From Isochrysis galbana (taxonomy: Eukaryota; Haptophyta; Isochrysidales; Isochrysidaceae): DNA of 64,000 nt. The position numbers and the translations under genes were made by a program. Location of the stretch: the NCBI GenBank assembly GCA_018136815.1, contig CM030933.1, positions 372,001 to 436,000 of the forward strand. The letters run 5' to 3'. Below are positions 21,615-32,481 of this stretch, piece by piece. Positions within the stretch are counted from its first letter, which is position 1. Each line of letters opens with the position of its first letter. Below the pieces are notes generated by a model that worked only from the letters and a program-made list of their open reading frames with translations, was not told the origin of the DNA and made no database searches.

Positions 21615-22541
21615 ATGAAAAAAAATCTTCTTAAAAATTCCCGCTACGTATGCGGCGTGAGGCAGCTTGCTAGTGTACCTCCCTACTACCACCCTACCTT
21701 AACCCCTAACAACCCCCTTCCCCTTCCCCAGTTCCCTTTTTAGCGGAGAAGCTGGATCCAGGGAGGCCGCGCGCGCTGCTTCGGCCGGGAGTTGGAGAAA
21801 AGGGGGTGGGAGATTGTGGCTCGTCTCTTGATCTAGCTTCGACTCGAATTTTCCTCATTTAAATAACGTGAGATCTTTATTGGTTTCCGGTGCGATTCCT
21901 ATTACTACTCTAAGAGATTTGGCTACCCTAGGTGATGTTTCTCATGTCTAGGCCTCTCGCCGCCTGCAAGAGGTCCTCTGATGCTCCTAAGTTGAAATCC
22001 TTGTCTATAGTGTACAGGGGGCTTATCATTTTCCGAATATGTTTGTTGCTCGGGGCGTGTAGCCCCATGTTCTCGCGTTGTTTTTTTAACCTTTGAAAGA
22101 AACCGACCTTCGCCGTTACTAATAAGTGGTATCTCTTAAGGATTGCTCTCAAGATTGTTCTAACGGACCTACCGTCCGCGTTGCCATATTGGATGTTGTA
22201 AAAGTCCGTGAGGATGTATCTCCACGCCAGGATACCTAAGTATCCCGAGGAGGGATGCGGTCTGTCTACCTGGTAGCAAAAGCAAAAGAGACGTTGGGCT
22301 ATCTCAGAGCCCGGCCTAAGATTTATCCCCAGAAGCCCTTCTATGAATTCGAAGATGGGCTCCGTCGCGATGCACGCGGCTATGTGGGTGGAGCTCTCGG
22401 GGGCTATACCGCAAAAGCGGCACGTCGGATCGTCAGCGAACCGGTTCGCCGTGGCTATTCTCCTATGCAGGACGTGTTTGAAGTGCATATATGAGTCTCT
22501 TGGCGTTAAAAAGTTGTACTTGTATAGCTGAGATACTTGTT
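21615..22541 (-). mobile_element. Retroelement B, 3' part (split by element A)
   Basis: On the minus strand this encodes the C-terminus of a non-LTR-type protein: 'MHFKHVLHRRIATANRF' and a Cys/His cluster C-R-F-C..S-S-T-H..C at about 22488-22370, like the zinc-binding module that follows reverse transcriptase in LINEs. Then come 'LAWRYILTDFYNIQYGN' (22232-22180) and a stop at 21928. The 3' tail reads 'gaatttttaagaagattttt' at 21623-21645. The sequence continues across the target duplication at 22525-22541 into 25654-26898, where the rest of the same element lies. No reverse transcriptase core is present between the two parts. Confidence 0.8.
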
Positions 22542-22567
22542 ACAACTATCAGTAAACTGATAGGGTC

Positions 22568-23377
22568 ATGGAGCGCGCGCCGCCTCCCGCCCTCGCTGCC
22601 GCCGCCCTCGCCGCCATGGACGAAGCATTCATGGACACGCCAATGTCGCCGAAGCGACCACGCCAAGACGACCCGCCCGATCAGGTGGGCACAGGAGCCA
22701 GCGGGCCGCGCCCGTCCACCCCCGAGAACAGAGACACAACAGCCTGCATGCTGGCAGCAGCCAGCATGCAGCACACCCACATCACCCCACACAGCCACCC
22801 CAGCCACACCACACAAGAGGGACGATCCAACAGGGAAGGCCTCCGGGCCTGGCCCCTACACAGCCGCGGTACCGCCCTCGTGCTCCGGCACGAGGGGCTG
22901 GCCCGGCACCATCATAGACAAGACCCCCATGGGGGTATGCTGACAAAGGTCAAGAACACTGAACAGCTGTGGGCCCCCATCAAGGGGGACAGAGATAACA
23001 GAGAAGACGACACCGGAGAGGCACTCTACAGAGACGACGAAGGACGGGCAGAAGGCCGCGTCTCGGACGCCAGGGCGACGAACACGACACTGGCCTCAGA
23101 GGTCCACCACAACAAACACCAACGCGAAACTAGGCCAACACAAAATACACCCCACTCAAAATCCTTGAGAGGAAGCGGTAGCGCTGAAGGCACACTGAGC
23201 CCATTGGGCCCTAGAGAAACACGTCCAAACGAAAGAGCATGCCCTATAGTAGCGAAGAATGCGCGCAATACCTCAGAAACAACGATACGTGTATACAATT
23301 TCAGGGAGAATATATCCCAAGAGACAAATTCTTGGAAACATGGGACACACTGGTTAGACACGCCACGGAGACATTGA
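22568..23377 (+). pseudogene. ORF1-like frame of retroelement A
   Basis: The frame has 269 codons and begins 'MERAPPPALAAAALAAMDEA'. Element B starts with 'MERAAEPLLS' and a 'KRPR' basic patch at the matching place. It is hydrophilic, rich in His, Thr and charged residues, and probably nucleic-acid binding in the sense of LINE ORF1; that is inference. It ends out of frame with the homologous middle domain, which starts in another frame at about 23239. Confidence 0.5.
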
Positions 23378-23738
23378 CGACGGCAGAAAGCGCGTCCGAA
23401 ACGGAAAGCGCACCTCTACGGCGCGATATAACCGGCAACCATCACGACCCGGAGGAACCACAGCCCGAACTACGAATCACGTTAGACGGGGAATACTACG
23501 CGAACCTCAAGGGAACGTGGTATGAGGCGGAGCTCTCATACCTAGGCACACCTATAATCGGGAATAGACTACACGCCGCACCCACAATCCTAGACATATC
23601 CCCACCGGCGAGATGGGGGGAAGGATACAAAACCAACAAAAGACTGGAATACCCGCTAGCGGACGAGTACACGCTAGACGGCAAAACGCCGCTAGACAGC
23701 ACCGGAGTAGAACATCTAACCGAGGTACTTCAGTGTAA
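23239..23738 (+). pseudogene. Middle domain of the retroelement A protein
   Basis: This stretch is homologous to 25700-26262 (minus) of element B: 'GTWYEAELSYLGTP' versus 'GDYHVVKLNVMGEP', 'PARWGEGY' versus 'PLKWGRAY', and 'YPLADEYTLDGK' versus 'YPIPQEYTFKGA'. I do not recognise the domain from elsewhere. Its conservation between two diverged copies, with many silent or conservative differences, suggests it was once under selection. It is cut at 23738 by the short element, after which the frame resumes at 24618. Confidence 0.65.
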
Positions 23739-24600
23739 TAATAATAAAACATCTGAAGATTCGGGCTACTCACGCTAGCTATACAGTCCACGTACTCATG
23801 GTACTCACTCACGACATCGCCTATACCCCAGTTTACTCACTCCCTTACACTACCCCCTTCATTCCTTTGTCTTTGGTATCGGGGGGGGGGGCCGCGTGCA
23901 CTACAACGGGCCAAGTGCAGGGGGTGGGCTGGGGCAGACCTGCTGGTGTGGTGTTCCTGTGGCAAAACAAACGTAAACGCCTGTTGCATGTGACACTTCG
24001 TGCCCCTGGGAGGTCTTGGCCCCCTCTTCTCGCGTCTTTTTCAAGTATCTCCGCGTTTTCGCGGCATTCGTGTGTCGCTCGGGGTGTCGGCCTGTAAACA
24101 TACCGTAAACAGGCGTGAGTCTTACCTTTTCTTGGGTCAGATCGCGTCGTTTTTTTTGTCGTTCTTTTCTCGCGGTTCTCTTCGTTCTCTTACGGGCGTG
24201 CGATGCCTGCGCGCGCCATGGCACCCCTCTGAGGGGACCCTCGGGTCCCCCCAGAGGGCCAGCTGGGCCAGCTCAGGGGGCAGTGGAGGCTGGGGTTGGG
24301 CCCCTGGCCTCTCCTGCCTCTCCCTCGCTGGCCTCGCTGGTCCTGGGTGCCCTCCTGGCGGCTCAGGTGGTCTGTGGCTCAGTGGTGGAGTGGGGGGTCA
24401 GTACGATCAGGGGCCAGTGCAGGCGAATGCGTGCGGCGCGCGATGCGCGCTCGGCGAGGGTCTGTGCCAGAGTGATGTCAGCTCAGCCCCTGCCAGCAGG
24501 CAGGGGCTGAGGTTGAGTGTGCAGGCCCACCCAGGGGGTGTCTGCGATGGAGGAGGGGGGGCACGGGGACCCCATGACCCTATCAGTTTTACTGATAGTT
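23739..24600 (-). mobile_element. Short retroelement R6 nested in element A
   Basis: The duplication gaggtacttcagtgtaa at 23722-23738 is matched by gaggcacttcagtgtaa at 24601-24617 (one mismatch in 17). The 5' hairpin CTATCAGT-ttt-ACTGATAG lies at 24580-24598 (minus sense) and the tail aaaacatctgaagattc at 23745-23763. The core is related to R1 and R3. Removing it and one duplicate rejoins the host element's frame as ..EVLQCKDRKRK.., in frame. It carries a poly-G stretch at 23880-23890. Confidence 0.88.
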
Positions 24601-24617
24601 GAGGCACTTCAGTGTAA

Positions 24618-25329
24618 AGATCGCAAACGCAAACGCCTCACGGGGCCGGCCAAGTGGGAGGAAAAACTCCAAATACCCGGGGATACATGGGCGCACCTGG
24701 CGAGACTATACACCACGCCAATGGTAACGGCGAGGGACATGCACCTACACTTCAAACATATCACACACAGGCGAGTGGGCACGTATAACCGCTTTCCAGA
24801 TAGAGCCAACACGTGCCGCATATGTGGGGAAACGGATGAATCCTCGACGCACCTAGGCGAGTGCCCCGGGATAACAAACATCCTAGGTGAACTGAATAAA
24901 ATCGCACGGTTCACACCCGGATTAGAAAGAAGCAGAGAAGAAACCATTGTAGACAACCTATTCATCTACCCAAAAGGAGACGCCCCGAAAGTGATATGCG
25001 TACTATACCTATTAGCGTGGAGATATGTACTCACGGACTTCTATAGGATACACTACGACGGCATAAAATTCTCGGAAGAATCAATACTAATAAGAACAAT
25101 AGAGAGATACACCATACTAAGTAAAGCACTCCTCTTCGCACAAGAAACCGACTCGGCGAGAACCGCCCAAGCGGGCATGGGAAGACAGCCTAAGAAAAGG
25201 ATAGACATAAATGACTTGAGACCCGTTTTCAACAGGAACGACAAAGGCGGTCTTAAACCCAGCGCGGAGCTAGTGGAACTAGCCTCCAAGCTGGGGATCG
25301 CACACGCTGTCGGGGGGACCACGGAATAA
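24618..25329 (+). pseudogene. C-terminal LINE-type zinc module of element A
   Basis: About 237 codons end at a TAA at 25327-25329. The segment 'LHFKHITHRRVGTYNRF' followed by C-R-I-C-G..S-S-T-H..C (about 24745-24860) resembles the post-reverse-transcriptase zinc-binding domain of non-LTR retrotransposons. 'LAWRYVLTDFYRIHYDGI' comes next, and the conserved end contains 'QAGMGRQPKKRID'. There is no YxDD reverse transcriptase or endonuclease upstream in this element, so it must have relied on proteins from another element if it moved by target-primed reverse transcription. Confidence 0.75.
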
Positions 25330-25653
25330 GGGAACAAAGGCATCTGAAACATCGATACACCTACCAAAGTCGCTGATAAAAATAATGGAACCTAGATATA
25401 AACCAAACAAGCAAAAAGCGACCTGACGGACACACACGACAACAAAGACAATTCCAAAAGGCCTGCCCGGACCCCACACTCTAAACCAGGCCTCAGGTAG
25501 CGCACCGAGGCCGGACCCCGGAAACCGAAGAAAAAGGAAAGAAGGGGGGCAGGGGAAGAGGTGGAGGGAGGGATGATAAGGGCGGTGTAGATAGCGAAGG
25601 GGAGTCCCGTAACCAGTAGGTGTGCAGCCCCGAATCTTCAGAAGGTTTTTTTT

Positions 25654-26898
25654 TAGCTGAGATACTTGTTTCCATTTCCCGGAGAGGTCCGGCAGTCGTT
25701 TTTCCCACCTCAATGTGGATTTTTGCTTCTTCGTTTTCCTCGTTGCGAGAAACGCTTTGGTCAGCGCCTTGACGTTAACATCCTCTAGGGTTTTATTCGC
25801 GCCTTTAAACGTGTATTCTTGTGGTATCGGGTACGCCGTCGTCTCGGCCGGACCGTCGTACGCTCGGCCCCATTTCAATGGGATGTATAATTCGTCTGGT
25901 GATGGCTGCGGGTTGGCTCTTTCATGAATATGGGGTTCTCCCATCACATTAAGCTTGACTACGTGATAGTCGCCCCTCCGGCGCAGGTAATACTTGTGTT
26001 CTTTGTCCACCAGGATGTCTCCTAGGTCATGCCCGTCCGGGTCTTCTTGAGGGGCTAACTCATGTTCTCCCGGAGTGAGGGGAGGAGACACCGCTTTCTT
26101 CCTAAGAAGGTTCATATATTCATTGGTGGCGGCCTTGAATTGCTCGTGTGCGTCGTCATCGACATAAAAAATCCAAGGCCCTTTGCGGCCTTTGTCCATC
26201 CCATCCGGGGTAGCGTCCAAGCCTTCTAGCTTGGAAAGAAGGAACTTCATGTAGGTTGCCATGTCCTCCCTCTTGATGTCCTTCTTGTCGTCGGCTAGCT
26301 GCGCTAGCTGAATGTAAAAAGGAGTGTCCTCCGGTTCTTCTTCCTAGACATGAGAAATGGAGCCACTGTGCGAGGATGGTGAGAGAGGGCGGTGGGGGTG
26401 TGTGAGGGAGTCTGGGTGTTCGATTCGTCTGGTTTTAGTGGCCGCTGGTCTCGCTCTGTGTGGCCAGAGTGGCATGTATTCATGTCGTAAGATAATGTCT
26501 GTCAAGAAGTTGTGCCCATGAGGGCCACCCGGCCATGGGCCGCGCCGCCGAGGCGGCGCGACCCTGGCCAGGGTGAAAGGGGCCTCTGCCATAAGGCATG
26601 CCCAATGGAGTGACGGTCTTGTCCGCCTGAAGCAGTCTCCCTGTGGCTTGCAGTCTGCTGCCTCCCATGTGGGAGAGCAGCATGGCTGCTGTGGGTGATG
26701 TGGCCGGGGCCACGGGCCGTGTGGCGCGACCTGGGTCGCACGCACCTTGTCGGCCTCCGAGGGTGGACGCGGCCGCTTCGCCAGCGACTGGTCCGTGAGG
26801 GCAGGGGGGCCGCACTCGCTCGGCAGGTGGCCGGGTGGCCCGAAGGAGAGGAGGGGCTCGGCGGCGCGCTCCATCGCAACCAACTATAAAGTTAGTTG
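25654..26898 (-). mobile_element. Retroelement B, 5' part (split by element A)
   Basis: The 5' hairpin CAACTA-taaagt-TAGTTG is at 26881-26898. The frame opening 'MERAAEPLLS' (from 26874) runs to a TAG at 26344-26346. In the same frame, the middle domain follows (26262 to about 25672: 'WIFYVDDDAHEQFKAATNEY', 'YYLRRRGDYHVVKL', 'WEKRLPDLSGKWKQVSQL'). The protein then continues across the insertion site at 22541. A single in-frame stop is therefore what separates ORF1-like and middle parts in B, while in A it is a frameshift; the ancestor probably had one long frame. Confidence 0.8.
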
Positions 26899-27268
26899 AG
26901 GGGTAGAGGGTTAAGAAGTGGCGAGTGAAGGTCGCGTGCGCGGCGAGAAAATTTATACTACTATTACTACTAAGAAGAAAAAAGTAACAAGTATGAAGTA
27001 TGACGACAAACGTCTTACCAGCGACGGTGGCCGGCAAGCAAGTTGCAAGCTGGGGGGGGGAAGACAAAAAGAAACACTACTACTAGTAGAGCGAAAGTGC
27101 GATGCATGCCAAATGCCAAATCATTGTGGCGCGTCTGCACAATACGTCCAATGCACAATCATTAGGCCGCCAGTTCAGCATCCCCATAGGTGTGGAGAGA
27201 TCGAGCCTTCACTACTCGTCGAGGCAAATAGACCAGTCGCATAATACAACCACGCGGCCCCGCCGCCC
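26899..27268. other. Spacer between retroelement B and the RAP gene
   Basis: It is the 3' flank of the RAP-domain gene. It includes 'tactactattactactaag' at 26949-26971 and a G-run at 27052-27060. No gene. Confidence 0.3.
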
Positions 27269-30200
27269 TCACAACACGGGGCGAACACCCATGGACGGGG
27301 GGTCGGTAGACTCGGCTGGCTGCTCCGCCAAGGCGCCCGCATCGGGAGGCGCAAGGCACGGGTCAGCCTCGCCATCATCTACGTATGATGGCAAGTCGTC
27401 CTCATCCCAGCCTCGGGCCCGATCCCACTCCCAGGCAGGATCGTCGTCGCGTCTTAGCGAAGTGCAATCGATGGCGACCCATCCGTCACCGGATGCATGG
27501 GTTCGTAGGCCGGTCGCCTCATCTAGAAGAGATGCCAAATAAGAGCACTCAGCGGCCCGTTGCTCGAAACGGTCATCGGTGCCATTGCGCACGGCCTCCC
27601 AATCGAAATACGGCACCGCAACGATGCACCAACCAAAGCGGCGCAGCTGGCGCCGCTTGAGCATAGTTGAACCCGTTGGACGTCCATCGCCGAGGAAGTG
27701 GGATGGGCCATCAACCTCGACCCCGACGCGCACGCCACCCCACTCTACGGCGAGGTCAAGCGAATATCCCTCTGCGTTGCGGACCTCCTCGGCAACAGAG
27801 AGGCCAAGCGACTCCAGTGCGTACCGAACTGTTGTCTGCATGCGTGAAGGGCAGAGCTTAGACGACGAGAAGGCAAGCTTTGCGCGATGCTGCAAAGACT
27901 CCGGCAGTCCCGGCCAATCACAGCCTATACGTTCATCCTCGCAATCTGCGAAGCTGCTGTTGGCACTCCCGCTGCGCCCTTCCTTGGACGCGCCGTCCTT
28001 TGCAGCTAGCCGGCTTGTGGCCATGACCTCCTCTCGCCACAGCGACCACTGATGTAGTTGGCAAAGCTGCTTGTTATTCCAATCGACTTCGGAGCATACC
28101 GCAATGAAATCTGAATTTGTCCCAAAGAGCGTATGGCTTCGCACATCCGACACTGCAAATGCCCAGGCCGTGTTGGCTAGCTCTTGCGCATTACACGACC
28201 GAAGTCGCGATGCAACCTCGTCACCAAGAGGCAGGAAGAGGCTCTCATCGCACCGCGCCAAAGATGCATACGACCAAGCGAGATTTGCGAGGCCCTGCCA
28301 CATAGGATATCGGACGGTAAAGAAGTGAAGGTTTCACCGGAGCGTTGCAACGCCAGAGTAGGGGAATGTGTAGCGGCTTACCTGGCACGAAAAGCTCCCG
28401 AGGTTGGCAGCAGCTCGGGCAGCGATGGCGTCGAAGAGCGGGCCGTCTACAAAGCCGGCCGTGGCATATGCCCAAGCTGTGACAGCCAGCTCCTTCGCCT
28501 TCAGCGAGTGCAAGCGAGACTGGGCGAGCAAACAAGGAAATTTATGATGATTTGGTGAAGATAGCAAGGCAAAATCTCGTACAGCCAAAATGCAAGCACA
28601 GGGAGGAAGGAGATGCTGTGGTGGGGTAGGGGTGGAGGTGGGGGGGGGCAAGACACGGCAACTACATCCTGAGTAGAGTCGCGCAACAGGATGGCCGGAA
28701 GGGCACGGCTGACTTGTGGATGGGGCGGGAATCGGGAATGGTGCCCTAGGTATGTATTCCGAACGAGGGTTGGCGTTGCATCCGCGTCATCAGGCCAAAT
28801 TAAGCGATTTCACACCTGTAGCTCAATTGACAGGGGCCCAAAGAGCTCGTCTGCATGCCCTGCCGTCGCGAAAGCCCAAGCCACGTTTGCCAACCCTTGA
28901 GGAGAGAGGTCAGGTAGTCGGCCGAGAGTAGCTTTCCCTAGAGCGTTGAACGCCGCGGGATGGGACTCGCCAGAAGTGGCGAACGCCCAGGCTACGTTGG
29001 CGAGGCCTTGAGCTGTGAGCTCACTGGCACGGCCCCCCTCCGATATCTCGTGCGCAAGCGCTGTGAAGTACCCTCGGTAGCGAGAAACGGGGGGGGAGCA
29101 GCTATCCCCTGACCTACCGCCAACAGCAACATCCCCACGGGGTTCAGAGTCTCCGCCAGTGCTGCTTGTCGTCGTGACGTCACCCGCTTTTGAGCTCACG
29201 GCCGCGGAGATCGGTGACTGGTGCAGAAGAATTGCGAGAGCCCATGCTAGGTTGGCTAGGCCCTGAGGTGCGAAGTGCTGGATGCGTCGTTCGGCCTCAA
29301 AAGCGATTGTCGAGAAGAGCAATGGATGATCGACCCCTGTCGTCGCATAAGCCCAGGCAAGGTTGGCAATCTCCTGCTCCTTAAACTGCTCAAGGCGGGG
29401 GACGCACGTAGCGGCAAGAGCCTCGAATAGCTCTGGCGCAGCGTGGCCAGCGGTGGCAAATGCCCAAGCGAAGTTGGCCAGCTCTTGTGTGCTCATCCCG
29501 CCTAACCTAGGCGGCACCTCCCGGGCTAATGCACGGAAGAGCTCCTCGTCTGCGCATCCCGCTTTGGCAAAGGCCCAGGCCATGTTGGCCAGCCCTTGAC
29601 CTTGAAAGTCTCCGAGTCTCCCGCGTGCTTCGAGCGCCACTGCGGCGAAAAGTTCAGGAGAAGAGTGCCCTGCGGTCGCCATTCCCCAAACTAGATTTGC
29701 GAGACCTTGTGTCTGAAAGGATGAAATCCGACCGGTCGCCGAGCTGGCCAGCGCATCCAGAAGGCGGGGCGACTCATACCCGGCCGTCGCAAATGCCCAG
29801 ACTGTGATTGCCAAACCTTGCGAGGTGCAATCATCCGCGCGGCGTTCTAGTACACTGGCGATGGCCGAGAAAAGGGCAGGCGACTCGTGGCCTGCCGTTG
29901 CAAACGCCCACGCCAGATTTACTAGGCCCTACCAAAAGCGCAGGATGAAAAATGTAATCGTCGAGGGTAGCTGCGCTCGCAAACTGGAACGGGGCGACTT
30001 TGGCCAATAGCATGGCGTAGCAAAGAGCTAAGAGCTACAGTACACCAAAGTGAGCTACAGTGCCTGCGCCCCCCCGACCACGGCTCAGCCGCCAAGAAAG
30101 CTCGGATTTGGCCTATGGCTCTTAATACAATAAGGGTGTGGGGGGCAACGCCTTGGACCAAGCTGAAGCAGTAGGATTGCTACCTGTGTGTTGTTGAATT

Positions 30201-30867
30201 TGGACACGTTGACCACTACCTCATTGGCAATGTCGTCGAAGAGTGCCCGCGCCGAGTAGCCGGCGGTTGCATACGCCCAAGCTAAATTTGTCAGCCCCTG
30301 TGGCGCGAACTCATGGAGCCGCGCCCGGGTTTCGACTTCAATCATGGCGAATAGTGGTGAAGAGGAGTATCCGCACGTAGCAAAGGCCCACGCGAGATTC
30401 GCCAGATTTTGCGGCTGAAAAACATCCTCGTGCTCCCGTGCACACTTCGATATGCCCTCCCATACGTCGGACCACGGGGGTCTGCCGTGGATGCGTGCAC
30501 TAGCCAGTCCGTGAGCTGTGTTACAGAGCGAGCGAGCGCCGAGCTGCGGCAGCATCACGAGCGTCTGCTCGCGAACGGGGACCATGGCCTCGGCATTAGA
30601 GCGGAGCCATCCCTGCTCTGCCCGGGAGAAACGGACCAACTTGCCAAGCCGGTTCCAAAACGCCGAGATGTGCAGGGTGTTGAAGTCGGCCCTGTGTTCA
30701 CTCCAGAGCGCAAGCAGCGCCGCGCTCGAATTGGCCTTGGTGATCTCGCCAGTGAGCTGTCTGGGCTCCAACGTGACCATGCGGATGATGGGGAGCTGCC
30801 CCCTCGTCGCGATCCGCGCGCCCAGCAGCGCGCCCACACTGAGGAGCTCGAGCAGCAGCATGCCCAT
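27269..30867 (-). CDS. Octotricopeptide-like repeat / RAP-domain protein, four exons
   Basis: Exons 30867-30184, 29928-28816, 28519-28382 and 28294-27269 join in phase 0 to 986 residues. All introns are GT..AG (cag|gtagca, cag|gtgtga, cag|gtaagc as donors). At least ten degenerate helical repeats carry 'QGLANLAWAFATAGH' cores, starting near residue 180. A RAP domain follows at about 823-880 ('LDLAVEWGGVRVGVEVDGPSHF'). Proteins of this build bind organellar RNA and control its processing or translation. The N-terminus 'MGMLLLELLSVGALLGARI' is hydrophobic and may be a signal or transit region, fitting plastid or mitochondrial import; that is inference. The start at 30867 is the first ATG of the frame. 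Confidence 0.85.
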
Positions 30868-31134
30868 TGCGCCGTGCCGAGGTGCAGGCGCGAGGGCGAG
30901 GCAGCTAGTGCTAGAGAGCGTGCGATGGGAGGAACGGCGGGCAGCTGTGCAGCACGGGGGTCCGAGCGGTGGAGGGCGGGAGGCGGTGGAGGCAGTGGAG
31001 GCGGGAGGCGCGCGAGGGGCTCGCGCTCTCCACGGGGGAAGCAGCGAGCGCCGCGCCAAGCGGGTCGTCGCCCCCCTCTCTATCTCTAGAGCCCCCTACT
31101 TTACTTTTCTCTCTCTACTCTCTACTCTAGAGCT

Positions 31135-32008
31135 CACTAAGTTTATACTTAGTTCGCCCATGGGGGGGCACGAGCCCCCCTCTCTCTCCACTCCTCCCCT
31201 GCCATGGGGGAGGAACCACCCACTCTCCTGGCACGCCTGATGGCTTGCCAGGAGCACACTGCCATGCTGACCCATTCCTCTCCCCACAGGCACGCCTGAC
31301 TCGCCCGCCCTGGCCTGTCGTGGCCAGCCCATCCCTCTGACCAGCCCCTCCTCCCCCTGGGCCCCCCTGTTCAGGACCCCCCAGCCAGCTCCAGTCGACC
31401 CGCAGGGGCTCGGAGCGCCAGCGAGGGAGAGGCAGGAGGGGCCAGGGCCATGCCCCAGCCTCACCTGCCCCCTGAGCTGCGCTCCCAGGCCCCTGCTGGC
31501 CACCTGGGGACCTGAAGAGGGGCCGCAGGCGCGCGCCATGGGCCCCCGCCGCAGGGAAGAGAGGAGGAAAAGGGAAGAGGGAGGGGAGGGGGGAGCGGCA
31601 GCTCTCCCCTCCGGCAGAAACGTGTCTTCTCGCCCCGTTTGGGTAAGAGAAGACGGGGGCGCCAGAGCCAGGAGGGAAGGGCCGCGGCTCGCCGCGGCCA
31701 CTCGCTCTAGCGAGGGAGATTAGCGCTTCTGGGCTCCTATCTCACGAGTGCCCCCCCCCCCCCGCGTTGCTTTTACCCGAAAGGGGTTTTCCCCCAGCGT
31801 GGACTCGAGGAGAGGACGCGCTGGGGTGCGCGGGGTCGGTGCGTGCACTGGGGGGAGGACAAATATCGAGGGGAGGGGGCAGTGCCCCCACCCCCCGGTA
31901 TCACTCGGACACCTGGCCCGTCAGGCATGGCGGGATTCCGGGACTGAGACGTTATGTCCAATTAGCTAGTGGGGTTGGCTAGGATATAACATTGATTATT
32001 ATTATTAA
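31135..32008 (+). mobile_element. Short GC-rich retroelement copy R7
   Basis: The 13-bp direct repeat ctactctagagct is at 31122-31134 and 32009-32021. The 5' hairpin ACTAAG-tttata-CTTAGT is at 31137-31154. It is almost identical to R5 over its whole length, including the poly-C/poly-G block and the 'ggttggctaggatataacat' end, so both are recent or well conserved. It inserted about 270 bp upstream of the RAP gene start. Confidence 0.87.
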
Positions 32009-32481
32009 CTACTCTAGAGCTAGTCTCTTCTACTCTAGAGCTCTAGAGCTAGCTCTAGAGTAGAGTAGAGCTCTAGAGCAGAGCAGAGTAGAGTAGGTCT
32101 AGAGACGCTGAAATCGTTAGAAATTGTAGTATTGTAGTCTTGTAGAAGGGTCACCAAGGCGTTCACTCAAGGACTCAACCAGGACAACAAGAAAACTCTG
32201 ACTCTGCCCGAAATCTTACACTCCCAGTACAAAAAGTAAAAATCTCTAATGTATCAGAGTATTTCCCTATTCGCACTTATGATTCATGATTCATATGCTG
32301 TAAAGTAGAGTACACGTATCGCGTGCGCCGTCCGGTCTACATTTAAAAGAGGAGCTGGAGACGGGATCAAGAGCGAGAGCGAGAGCAAGAGCGAGAGCGC
32401 GAGCGAGGCTGGCGAGAGAAGAGGGGCATCGCGCTGTCCGCCTGGCCCCTCGCACGCGCCTCCGACGCCGTGGCGCCGCCG
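32009..32481. promoter_or_regulatory. TCTAGAG-rich palindromic tract and leader of the long membrane protein gene
   Basis: Between 32009 and 32105 the motif CTCTAGAG and its halves recur at least eight times, making overlapping palindromes. It is the sequence into which R7 inserted. From 32360 the plus strand is GAGAGCGAGAGC-rich up to the ATG at 32482. Regulatory function is only a possibility. Confidence 0.3.

Larger units (their letters stand above)
22542..25653 (+). mobile_element. Retroelement A, inserted in B and itself interrupted
   Basis: The direct repeat tagctgagatacttgtt (17 bp) is at 22525-22541 and 25654-25670. The 5' end is a hairpin with an 8-bp stem and 2-nt loop (CTATCAGT-aa-ACTGATAG, 22546-22563), then 'ggtcatggagcgcgc', where the ATG at 22568 opens an ORF1-like frame ('MERAPPPALAA', basic 'PKRPRQDD'). 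A second frame (23239 on) matches element B ('DGEYYANLKGTWYEAELSYL'). After a short element at 23739-24600 it continues with the C-terminal zinc module (24700-25326). The tail is 'gaatcttcagaaggtttttt' at 25632-25651. ORF1 and the next frame are offset, so the copy is probably inactive. Confidence 0.85.

Noticed and set aside
22568-26874. Elements A and B as ordinary autonomous LINEs
   Set aside because: No reverse transcriptase (YxDD) or endonuclease motif lies between the N-terminal and C-terminal parts in either copy.
30409-31240. Plus-strand frames of 226 and 240 codons opposite the RAP gene
   Set aside because: They are antisense shadows of exon 1 and its GC-rich leader. The minus strand has the repeats, splice sites and RAP domain.
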